Assembly (NCBI GenBank): GCA_013368375.1
Contig: JAACJP010000058.1
Coordinates: 62,001-126,000, forward strand
DNA: 64,000 bases
Origin: Tricholomella constricta
Lineage: Eukaryota > Basidiomycota > Agaricomycetes > Agaricales > Lyophyllaceae
Direction: 5' to 3'
In this document: one piece after another, positions 34,603-44,783 of the stretch
How the letters are laid out: each line of letters starts with the position of its first letter
Numbering within the stretch: position 1 is the stretch's first letter
The notes under the pieces: generated by a model
Databases searched by the model: none
Seen by the model: only the letters and a program-made list of their open reading frames with translations
Told to the model about the DNA's origin: nothing
Translations under genes and position numbers: made by a program

Positions 34603-36994
34603 ATGGCACATCCCGGCCCCTCGTCGTCTGCGACGCACTTCCCAACATTTTCATATGCTTATCCACCTGGAGCGACTCCACTATCGCCTCTCCCAAAACA
34701 GCTCTTCATGCCCCCGCCAGACCAGTACACGTTGCACTCTTATTCCCAAGCACCTTCGCCTCAATCCCCGCCCCCATTGTCAAACCCAGCATCTTCGCAA
34801 CACCATCACAAGCCTCCAGCGCAAGATCGACAGTCACAGCCAAAACCACCACCTTCATTATCCCCCACTGTACCCAAGCCCTCGCATCCCTTGGGGGAGT
34901 GGGCGATATGGTCCCGACGTCCACAAGACCCTGCACATGCGCCTGGAATAATCATTTCTCCCAACGCCAAGCCTCCGCCCAATGTCGTGGAGCAAGCTCT
35001 AGAGCTCCCTACGCCGCCACTAACGCCCGTCTTCCACACACAAGAATTAGACTTCGAAACCCAGAATGCCCCATATTCAGCGCCACAACAACAGCCTGAA
35101 ACTGAGTCTGAGCTTGAGTCTATACCATCATCATCAACGGCAACTTCATCTAGCGTAAATGAGACGACGGATCGCGATACGCCTGCCGTCAGCTCCCCCA
35201 TCTCTTCTGCTACCTCACTCTCAGCTTCAATTGACATCTCTGCAAAAGCTTCTCTTCCTGTCCTTTCCACACCACCGGCCTCTACCTCCGTTTCTTCCTC
35301 GTCTCCTGCTTCTCCCTCCGTCCTTGCACCTGTACAACAACAACACGCAACCACACCGACGCCCACTCTACCCAAAAAGTCCTGGGCCTCTCTCCTCCAG
35401 TCCTCCGCCCCTTCTTCATCTTCGCAAGGCCGCCCTCGCCTCCCCACATCCTCCGTCGTTGGTATTTCTGTCCCCGCCTCCTCGCTCACCGCCTCGCAAG
35501 CCCATCCCGGCCAGTCCCAATTCGCACACCCAGCCCTCGCGCTCCCACACGCCAAGCGCACCGAGCTCCTCGCCCTGCTCACCTCACCCCCCGCCACCTC
35601 AGTCGATGCGCCGCTGATCCGCCCACGTGGCCTCGTCAACGCAGGCAACATGTGCTTTGCGAACTCGGTGCTCCAGGTCCTCGTGTACTGCCCACCGTTC
35701 CACCGGTTGTTCACCGAGCTCGCGCGTTTCGGGTTCGGGTTCCGCGCGGCAGAGAAGGAGAAGGAGAAAGACGGGAAGGGCCCGACGCCGCTCGTCGATG
35801 CGATGGTCGAGTTTGTGCGCGAGTTTTCGGCGGCGCCGTCAAAGGCCAAGGTGAAAGTGATTGTGAACGGGAGAGGTGGGAAAGGCAAGGGTAAGGAGCG
35901 CGAGGAGCAACAGGAGAAAGAGGAGGAGGAGCGCGAGTCATTCTTGCCGAGCTACGTGTACGATGCTATGAAGGAGAAGACGGTGTTTGATGGGATGCGT
36001 TGTGGGCAGCAGGAGGATGCGGAGGAGTTCCTTGGGTTCTTCCTTGATGCTCTGGAGGAAGAGCTGCTTGCTGTCGTGCAGGCGCTATCTGGGCATCCGC
36101 CCGCAAAGAAGGTCAAGGCCAAGGCGAAGAAACAGGAGAACGGCGTGGATGAGCGCGAGGTGGAGGAGGAGAAGGAGGACGGGTGGCTTGAGGTCGGCAA
36201 GCGCAATCGGATGGTTGTTACACGGACGGTGCGTGTCACGAACAGCCCTTGCCACTAAAATATCCAATAGACCCTGACGTCGCATTTACCGTATTCCTGC
36301 AGATAAAAGCTGCCGAGACACCCATCACGCGCCTCTTCGGTGGAAAGGTCCGCTCGACGCTCAAAGCGCCCGGGCAGAAGGACTCCATGACCGTCGAGGC
36401 ATGGCGCGCGCTGCGCCTCGACATCCAGCCGGACTCGATCCAAACGCTCCCCGACGCGCTCGCGCACATGGCCGTGCCGCAGTCGCTCGACCTCGAGCCT
36501 CCCCGCCACGCGTCCATCCAGCATCTCCTCGAGGCCGTGCCGCCTGTACTGGTGGTGCACCTCATGCGCTTCTGCTATGACAAAAACGTCGGCGGCGTCG
36601 TGAAAATTGGCAAGGAGGTGCAGTGGGGCGATCAACTCGAGGTTGGGGGCGATGTTATGGCGCCGGCGTTGAGACGTGCGCCGGCAGCAAGATATAAGCT
36701 CTTTGGAGGTGCGTCGCCTTCCTTCCTTCCTTCCGCCCCTTCGCAGTAAGTGCTGATCAACTCTCGTTTTTCCTTTCCTTTCCAGTTGTCTACCACCACG
36801 GCCAATCTGCGTCCGGGGGACACTATACACTCGACGTCCTGCACTCTGCTCGCTACGCCGGCGCACAGTCTCCGGAGGGCTGGATGCGTCTCGACGACGA
36901 GCTCGTATCGGACGTGCGCCCCGAGGATGTGTTCGCACCGTTCCCCGAGGAGGGCAAGGCTGCGTATTTGCTCTTCTATTGCAGGGTGAGGTGA
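34603..36994 (+). CDS. ubp3: Ubiquitin-specific protease, UBP3/USP10 type
   Basis: Three exons, 34603-36228, 36303-36708 and 36786-36994, encode 746 residues. This is a cysteine protease that removes ubiquitin from proteins. The catalytic Cys is at residue 351 in RGLVNAGNMCFANSVLQVL, the general base His at 690 in SASGGHYTLDV, and the Cys-box region continues as CGQQEDAEEFLGFFLDALEE. The block PITRLFGGKVRSTLKAPGQK at the start of exon 2 and the end YLLFYCR are typical of Ubp3/USP10. The first 330 residues are disordered and rich in Ser, Pro, Thr and Gln; charged Lys/Glu insertions interrupt the catalytic domain near residues 385-450 and 500-530. Yeast Ubp3 acts with Bre5 in vesicle traffic and ribosome turnover; the same role here is inference. 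The frame is open upstream to 34516 without an ATG, so 34603 is the start. Confidence 0.93.
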
Positions 36995-38547
36995 TTTCAG
37001 AGATCGGAGTTGCAACTTGCGTGCATGCTGTTTGATGAGGGGGAGAGGGAGTGTGAGCTAGCAGAGAGGAGGAGGAGGAGGAGCGGTAAATGGTTCATAT
37101 TGACTGGTAGGGGTGGTGGGTGTTTACACTGAGACTCGTTTTTTTTCGCGGATGCCCAAGTTAGTTCTCTTACTGGATACTGCGGTACAGTTGCGATACC
37201 GATAGGATGGCATACTATACATGCCTGTATACGTATACTTGAACGGAAACTCTGCACTCTGCTTAGACGTCTCATTCTGTAGCTACCGTTGGTGCATTAT
37301 TTTAGTGGATAGGCAAACGACTTTGGTACTATATTTTACCGCCGCGGGTTGCGAAGAGCTTACGACCCTGATTTCCGCTACATCGTACTTAGGTAAGATA
37401 AGACGGTTATACTGCAGGAAATGTGTCGATGAGATTCTCGCCGTTGCTTCCACTCATGGTGTCACGAGCTCAAATATTCAAGCTTGAATGTATCCTTTAT
37501 ATTGCATCGTTCTTCTCCGCTTAAACCTCGCCTAGTAGTATGTAACTCACCTCTTGATCACCGCCCTTTTCACTCCCGGGCCACCGCTCAAGCTTCAAGT
37601 CTCTTATGACTTGTCCGTCGCGATACCTGCTGAACGGAAACACGACTGATAATTCCTGATTCTTACACTAGTGCGTCGAGGTTTATTTCCCGGATCGCCG
37701 GGCCACTGACTCCTCGCGCTTAGCCACATCGAGATCTGTGTGTGAGTGATGGATACAGGCTGGACTCGGTTGTAGGTCATCGACGATCTAACCCTTCGTG
37801 CGTTCGCTGTGCGGAATAATCCCATTCTCGGGGCGCACCATAGTTCAGTTCTTCATCTTCTACCTGGAACAATGATATCTAAGGCCCTACAAGCACGACG
37901 ATACACGAAAATGCCGCGGGAAACGTCGTGATGCTGATGCTTGTTCACATTTCAGCGAGACCCTAGCCGTCTATATACGATCCTTGTCGATTTTTTACAG
38001 CTACGATCTCCAAGATGGCCCAGTCCTCGAAACGCAAAGTTGTCGATTACCTGGGTCTCCTGGCGAACTCATCATCCCCTCGCGACTCCGCCCGATTCTG
38101 GATTTCTTCTGGGACCGTGTTGGGCCTATTTTGTTGTCTAGAGCACATGTGTGACGCCATATTGTTCGTGATGCGTATACTAGGCATCACGGCTGGATGG
38201 CTATCTCTGCCTATCTCCCGCTGGCAGCAGAATCAATCTTGATATCCATCAAATCCCTACCAAAATATTCCCATGACTGGCTTTCCTCCGTCCTATTCAC
38301 CGGTACGCGACATGATAGTTATCGACAAGTTGCCCATGAGACAGTCATGTGGTCGTGCCTAGGGACAGGTGGGTGAGGCGGTTACGCTTCTGCCAACTAA
38401 AAGTCATTTTTTGACAGATTGTTTCAGGGCTCGCGTTGCCGGGATGACGATCATTATCAAGAATGGAAGGGCGAGCATGGAGGACGGTGAGCTATTAAAG
38501 TCAAGCATATTCGTACATTTCTCCTTCATCCGTTTAATTGTTCTGCG
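36995..38547. other. Intergenic between the deubiquitinase and laccase genes
   Basis: About 1.5 kb. The only feature of note is a TATATA near 37972 followed by a 75-codon frame at 38015-38242 (MAQSSKRKVVDYLGLLANSS onward), which contains a hydrophobic stretch but no known motif. It could be a small gene or chance. The laccase promoter should lie within 38250-38547. Confidence 0.35.
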
Positions 38548-40707
38548 ATGCTTAGCAGGATTCTTCTATTGGGCGCCTCAGCCTTTTCGCTCCTTCCTGA
38601 CACGCAGGCCACGGTCATCGGTCCAGAGACTGATTTGACAATCTTTAACGCTGTTATCAGCCCAGATGGCTTCAGTCGTTCGTGAGTCGTCCTCATTCCG
38701 TCGTTGGTTCACGTCTGAAAACTTTTCTGCTAACAGCTCCGTCCTCGCCGGGGGCATCTTTCCTGGTCCGGTCCTGAGCGGAAAAAAGGTATGTCTTCGC
38801 CACACACAAGGCTACCACGGGGATTTAAACATGACACAGGGAGACACGTTCAAGGTCAATGTCATCGACAGTCTTACGGACAGCACTATGTTGCGAAGCA
38901 CGAGTATTGTGAGTCCATTTCTGCGAATGTAACGATTCACCCATTCATTTCAATTGTAGCATTGGCATGGAATCTACCAGAACCACACCGCCTGGTCTGA
39001 TGGAGCGGCATTCGTGACTCAGTGTCCGATTGCCGCCAACGATTCATTCCTGTACGAATTTTCCGTTCCCAACCAGGCGGGTACATACTGGTACCACTCC
39101 CATCTATGTAAGTTTTCTGCGTTGTTTTTGTTGCTGTTGTTTCTCATATTCTTCAGCGACGCAATACTGCGATGGGTTAAGAGGCGCTATAATCATCTAT
39201 GACCCCCATGACCCCCATAAGAGTTTGTACGATGTTGATAATGGTACGCCACAGGTAATTTCGTGTGACTTTCCGCATCGATAATCTATTCTCCCTTTCC
39301 AGAGACTACTATCATCACCCTCGCAGACTGGTGAGGTCCTTGAGTCCTTATAGTTCCGCATCGTGCTTATATACCTTGACTCCAGGTATCACGAACCTGC
39401 TACAGTGGCCGATGAAACTGGAATCCCTCTCACACCCATGTCTACGCTAATTAACGGAAAGGGTCGATATGTCAACGGGCCTGCTGCTGATTTGGCCGTC
39501 ATTAAAGTTGTTAAAGGCAAACGATATCGTTTCCGCATCATCGCCATGTCCTGCGACCCCAATTTCACCTTTTCGATTGACAACCACAACATGACTGTTA
39601 TCGAAGCCGACGGAGAAAGTACCGTTCCTCTTGTCGTTGACTCGTTACAAATATTCGCAGGCCAACGTTACTCTGTTGTCGTGGTTGCCAATCAAAGCGT
39701 CGGAAACTATTGGATCCGGGCTAATCCTGATGCCCGTGGCTTCCCCGGATTCGATAACGGCAGGAATATGGCCATTCTGAGATACGCCCGTGCTCCAGCT
39801 GCGGACCCGATGACCACCTCATCTCCTAGTAACCCACTGCATGAGGTTAACCTGCATGCGTTGGTCGATCCCGCTGCGCCTGGAAACCCTTTTGTGGGAG
39901 GTGCGGATGTGAATTTGGTTATCAGCCATGACTTCGACTTCACAACCTTCCACTACACAATGAACGGCGCTTCCTTCATCCCGCCTACAGTTCCGGTCCT
40001 CCTTCAGATCCTCAGTGGAGCTCAGACCGCGCAAGATTTGCTTCCCCAAGGAAGCTTCTATTCATTGCCCCCGAACAAGGTCATCGAGTTGACTTTGCCC
40101 GGAAGTGCTTTCGAACTCGGCGGACCTGTATGTCTGTTACGCAGTTTTCGACTCTTGCAGAAGTCTCTGATATTATTCCCCGTAGCATCCATTCCATCTT
40201 CATGGGGTAGGTTTGAATTTTAAACCCTCGGTGCAAATTCTGACCATTGGAACAGCATACGTTCTCTGTGGTGCGGAGCGCAGATAGCACGACCTACAAC
40301 TATGTCAATCCCGTCCGTCGCGATACAGTCAACACAGGGTTCGCTGATGGAAACGCGACTATTCGATTTGTAACCGATAATGCAGGTCCTTGGTTCCTGC
40401 ACTGGTAAGCTCTACCTATCGATTTTCCAGTACATCCTGCTTATTGATATCTCAAAGTCATATCGATTGGCATCTCGAAATGTGAGTTGCTTCAATTGTC
40501 GAGTATTCTCACCGTCACTCACGCATACATTTCCAGAGGCCTTGCGGTTGTTTTCGCTGAAGATATCCCAACGATCGCAAGTAACCCAGTTCCGGGTGAG
40601 TAATAATACTTGCGCATAGCAATGTCGTCACTGACTTTTTTTCTCGCGCAGCGTCCTGGGATCAACTCTGCCCCAGATACAACTCGTTGACTCCAGACCA
40701 GCTCTGA
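38548..40707 (+). CDS. Laccase (multicopper oxidase), secreted
   Basis: Twelve exons: 38548-38681, 38737-38788, 38840-38908, 38960-39107, 39157-39243, 39303-39330, 39386-40127, 40186-40206, 40256-40404, 40458-40481, 40537-40595 and 40652-40707; 522 residues, typical for basidiomycete laccase. Laccases oxidise phenols with reduction of oxygen to water, in lignin breakdown, pigment formation or detoxification. A signal peptide is present ([16 protein letters not shown]). The copper motifs are complete: HWHG (about 86-89), WYHSHLSTQYCDG (about 128-140), HPFHLHG (421-427, its own 21-nt exon) and HCHIDWHLE (about 476-484). The axial position ten residues after the cysteine is Leu, as in higher-potential laccases. 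Every junction is GT-AG and keeps frame. The 7-codon exon is small but holds a copper motif. Confidence 0.95.
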
Positions 40708-41235
40708 GCGGATTTTTTTATGCCATAATTAAACATCCTCCCCTCAAATTCAATCAATCCTTTGATTAATCAAAGGTTTAATATCCAAGTAGCTTTACCT
40801 ATATTTGTCATTGTTTTCTGAAGAGTTGTTGGGAGTAGTACCAATGATAGTGTGGCGTAGCTGTATGTCGGCTGTATTATATAGCTACACATGAGAGCAC
40901 TACAATTTGTGAATCCTACTGTGTGGGAAAGTATGTCCGCGAGAAGTCATATTGTGAATGTGACTACGACTACGGATATGGGTGAGGAGTCAGGTATACA
41001 AAGCTTGTACCATTCGGTTGTCAACATTCGGTGGAAGCTCAAATTTGAAACCGAATGCGATCTCCTTTCTAAATTGACCATATGTGCGTCCGTCCTATCA
41101 TGAGCATGGGCTGTCTAGTCATACTCGGGGATGTCTGCATTCTCCTTCACGATCTCCAAGCAGGACCAAACGAAAACGTATTGCCTCAGGATGATAAGTC
41201 CACTAACACCGTCGTCGCAATCGGAAACGCACTCA
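40708..41235. other. Intergenic
   Basis: Laccase 3' flank (A/T-rich near 40740-40800) and sequence up to the right arm of the inverted duplication. No gene is supported; short frames at 40891-41103 lack motifs. Confidence 0.35.
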
Positions 41236-42598
41236 TTGGCAAGGCCGTTGAGTTCATGAAGGGTTTCCATGGCGCAGGAAGTTACAGGCATTAATGCTGT
41301 CCTGGAGCCCAGGCACGCTCTGTTCAGTGCTGCAGAATGAAGTTGTTGGGTGGCGCTGCTTCAGGATGCTTGATATGAGGCTCGACGATGCGAAGGAGAT
41401 CTTGACTGCTGGGTCATAAGTGCATGGCGTCGCACTGACATGCTTCATACACTGAATACCGTTAAATCCATACCTCCTACTTATATGATGGGGCTCGGTC
41501 TGGATCTCGTTGTGTAATCGCTCGTGGTTTGGGATTTCCTCGGTTGTACGACGTCTAAACGACACACTCTGGGGGGGGCTGTATTATAATCCCTTCGTCA
41601 AAATGCCTTTGGTTGCCTTATCAATGTGACTGGGGCCTGTGTCCGGGAACGCCAACAATGCCGCCTAACAAACACAAATTCCAAGTAAGAGACGGGATGG
41701 GAATACACGACTCGATAACAGTGGAACGCACCTTGAGCGCTGCTTTTGCTGGTGGGCCAAGCACCGCACCCGCAATGACGCTCACCACCTGCTTTACGTC
41801 AGCGAGACCTTGCATAAGATGCCCAATCGCTTTTGTGATCGGCGCATTCCCCACGGCCTTCACAGCGTCGATGAACTTGTTACCGAAGAAGTTCACGACG
41901 GGGTTGTCGCATTGGCAGAACCCGTTGATACATGAGGTCGAGTGAATGGCCTTTTTGTCGGCGCTCTTGGGACATGAGCAGTCTGCTACTTTCTTGCAGG
42001 CTTTAGGGCTGGAATTCGGAGGCATCTGGCGATGAACAAGCGCTCATGTGGACCAAGTGTGAAACATGCACTTACATCACTCTTCCCGGCGCCATGTTGG
42101 CCTTCCGCGCGTCCTCCCTGTAGTCTCTTCCTATGTACTGCTTATAGTCTCGGATAGCCTTCGGGGGGACCTTCTCTACGATTTGAGATGGTGCCTTGAT
42201 ATTGTTCTTTGCAAGCCAATGAAAGTCATATCAGCGTGAAATCAGATGTGCGAAAATATGGACAGCTCGAATCTTACAACAGGTTCATTATTTTGTTGTG
42301 ATCGCTCCGTGATGGGGTGCGACAGTACTAGCGAGAACGACACGAGGCAGAGGAGGACTTTGCTGAAGAACATCTTGGATTGAGCGTGCGTGGTGAAGAG
42401 GGAGAATTAAGCGGTCAGGCAACCAGTCCTGTCAGAGATTCAACGACCTGCGTTGGAGAGCTCAGATACCAGAGGCGACATGTTTTATAGATTCACGTCA
42501 AAGCAACGCTGTCAGGGGCTTGATCGCGTTGGACGGTCAAAGTTGTTTTTAGCACCGCAAACAGCGCTCATGTCACAATGGACCGCAAACGGCGCTCG
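41236..42598 (-). repeat. Right arm of the 1.35-kb inverted duplication
   Basis: Inverted counterpart of 32501-33850. It shares the promoter block (TATAAAA at 42489-42483 on the minus strand), the coding exons and the 3' flank. The arms are separated by about 7.4 kb that includes the deubiquitinase and laccase genes. Confidence 0.85.
41584..42373 (-). CDS. Small secreted cysteine-containing protein, paralogue B
   Basis: Four exons on the minus strand, 42373-42278, 42206-42081, 42025-41732 and 41664-41584, encode 198 residues. There is a signal peptide (FFSKVLLCLVSFSLVLSHP), a charged spacer, the cysteine cluster CKKVADCSCPKSA-CINGFCQCDNP and a conserved tail (FIDAVKAVGNAPITKAIG, VKQVVSVIAGAVLGPPAKAA) ending in GILTKGL. 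Length, exon phases and cysteine spacing match paralogue A closely; the spacer after the signal peptide diverges most. As in A, only the upstream GT (GTGATG) of a tandem donor keeps frame. No known domain. Retention of frame and cysteines in both copies suggests selection. Confidence 0.85.
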
Positions 42599-43076
42599 GG
42601 GCCGTCCGTAAATGAAGTGATAATATTCCACGAACGTTCGCACCTAAAATACAACTCAAGCTCTTCGCGCAATTATCCAATGTCTTGACTTTGAATATCA
42701 ACTGAACGCACGATATGTAGCAATATTCAACCCGGTTGTAATGTGTTGTGTGACAACTGGCACAGACCAATTTTGTGATCCCGGTCATTTTGCTGATGCC
42801 TAAGGTCAAGATTGCGAGATAAGCGTGGTGAGTAATTTTTGGAGTTGTACATGTCGCAGGTCGCATGGGTATTCTCCAGGGGCCCGGGACTTGATTGTAA
42901 TTCCAAGATGTCACTTGTAGCGACCTTACTAATTATAGATTCTAGTGACTGCCGTCCCACCCATCATTCCCACGTTCTCGTTAAACGTAGTCCAGCTAAC
43001 TTTTATAGTCTAGTCTTCTTGGCAGAGGTTTTGGCGGACGGGTTCATTCGGCCTTCTCGGTGTATCATGTGAGCTA
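42599..43076. other. Intergenic
   Basis: About 480 bp between the right arm of the inverted duplication and the poly(A) retroposon. No gene or RNA is recognised. Confidence 0.35.
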
Positions 43077-43093
43077 GAAAATGGTCACGTTTC

Positions 43094-43124
<31 letters not shown>

Positions 43125-44062
43125 GGGTGTATTTTAGACGTACTCAAAACACACAAAAAATTAGGGCGCACGGTCACATTCCCCCGGGAGCAGGCTGCGC
43201 CTAAAGCATCCCCCTCATCAGTCTTGCACCTGACCCACGCCAACGGCTCGAAAGACTACCGGATTTCGTAGGAGTTCCACCTCATTCTCCGGGTTCTGTG
43301 ATGGTTCGCCGTGTCCGTACGCGTGATCGCCAAACGGCTTCCAGCTGTCAGCAAGCTGCATAGATGGTGTTGCGCAGGATCAGCTCGTGTGAAGAACCTC
43401 CAAATGGTGCGCGAGACTGGATTGTCGAAGTTGTTGAAAGAGTGACCCTGCCTTCTACTATGCTTTCCGGGCCCTGAACCGCCCCAGCCCTCTTACTCCC
43501 CCTATTCACCATATCTTCCGCTCTTCATTAGTACGCATAAAGACTCCCCCTGTGCTCGATAAGGTCCGGTCGATTTGCTAGCAATCTCCCCATGGGGTGA
43601 GGCCTGTGTAGGGACAAAGCCTTGCGTCGGATACTAGCGTCCTTCCGCCATGGGTCCTTCTCCCTGAAGGTTGCACGTCTACACGCAATCTTGTGCACAA
43701 GTTGCGCCCCCGAAGGGTCTGCGCGAAGCAGAGCAGGGCTGGGTTGTCGGAGCATTGACTGTGGTGCCTGAGAGTGGGTTGGGTAGATTGTAAACGGAAC
43801 CATCCGGCCTCCAGCAGAGCGGAGGGGGAAGCGGACCACGCAGGTTGTCGTGATCAGTTCCGATAAGAAAAAAGAGTGTATCAGGGGGTAGGTTGATAAC
43901 GTGGATGAAGACTCAGGCCATGAGAGAGGCCCGATGAAGGACGATGTCGATTAATGGGCGGTGTTCGGTATGATAGGGCCAACCATTGTGTAGGAGTGAC
44001 GAGTTCCCACGGTTGGATGGTGGTGGTTTTAAATCAAGAAGCGTTGGAAAATGGTCACGTTT
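43077..44062 (-). mobile_element. Retroposon with poly(A) tail and 16-bp target duplication
   Basis: The element proper is 43093-44046 (954 bp). On the plus strand it starts with 25 T (43094-43118), so its poly(A) tail places it on the minus strand. It is bounded by a perfect 16-bp direct repeat, GAAAATGGTCACGTTT, at 43077-43092 and 44047-44062. This is the signature of LINE-type target-primed integration. The body shows no reverse transcriptase or other protein motif, so it is a SINE-like or processed retroposon, or the non-coding end of an unknown LINE. It does not match the LINE at 44682-52435 as far as I can see. Confidence 0.8.
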
Positions 44063-44681
44063 ATCGGATATTCAGCTAGTCGGCCTGAGTCTGCCTGAGT
44101 TCGAGGCGAGTACAGCGCCTCACTCATGGCAGTTATTCGAGGGTACATGGCTTCACGGCCTCATGGAAGAACATCCCGCAATGGTATAAGATTGGAGGCA
44201 AAACGGCTGTGTTCGGGGCCCGATTTTTAATATACATCTACTACAAATGATCATGCCCCCCGGAGTGTCGGTATCACCCACAAAACCTGTTAGAGATATT
44301 GTGACCCTCTTGCAGAACTGTCATGTCAGTCCTGTTATGTGCTGCCCAGAACTCAGCTTTGCCACTAAAGCCCCCCAAATCGGCCCGCGAAAGCGCTCAA
44401 CCAGGCACATGGACAGTTGCAGTCCACACTGAGACTTTCCGAGAGGCAGTAACTGAAGGTCGAAACGATTGAGCTTGACCTTGTCACCATCCTTCAAGGC
44501 AAGTAAGTTTTCGAGGTATTTCAATGCTTGATGCAGATAATGATAGACTCAGTAGCATTTTTATTCTGGCCTCTGAGATGTTGAAGGCGGAAGATATTGA
44601 TTGTTATAGGTCGTTCCAGGCCTACAGGACGTTCAGCACTGGTGCGCAGCTCGACGACGCTTAGAACTAGCTCGTTATTTA
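44063..44681. other. Spacer between two retroelements
   Basis: About 620 bp without a recognisable gene. It ends with the sequence GTTATTTA (44674-44681), which recurs at 52436-52443 and is the candidate target duplication of the LINE. Confidence 0.35.
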
Positions 44682-44783
44682 GGATTTAGGATTTATTTGG
44701 TTGACTACGTTACGTAAGTAACTCAGGTTTAAGAAAACCTCGTCAACTCGTCGGGGAAGGGAGAAAAGAAAGGTGGGGGGGTG

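Noticed and set aside
34806..35888. 360-codon minus-strand frame opposite the deubiquitinase
   Set aside because: Antisense shadow of the Ser/Pro-rich N-terminus and the start of the catalytic domain; no motif of its own.
43986..44189. Small plus-strand frame at the retroposon border
   Set aside because: It crosses the right-hand target duplication of the retroposon and so cannot be an ancestral gene.
44675..44700. Telomere-like tandem repeat at the LINE 3' end
   Set aside because: The unit is about TAAATCC, not the fungal TTAGGG, and there are only about three imperfect copies. A LINE tail explains it.
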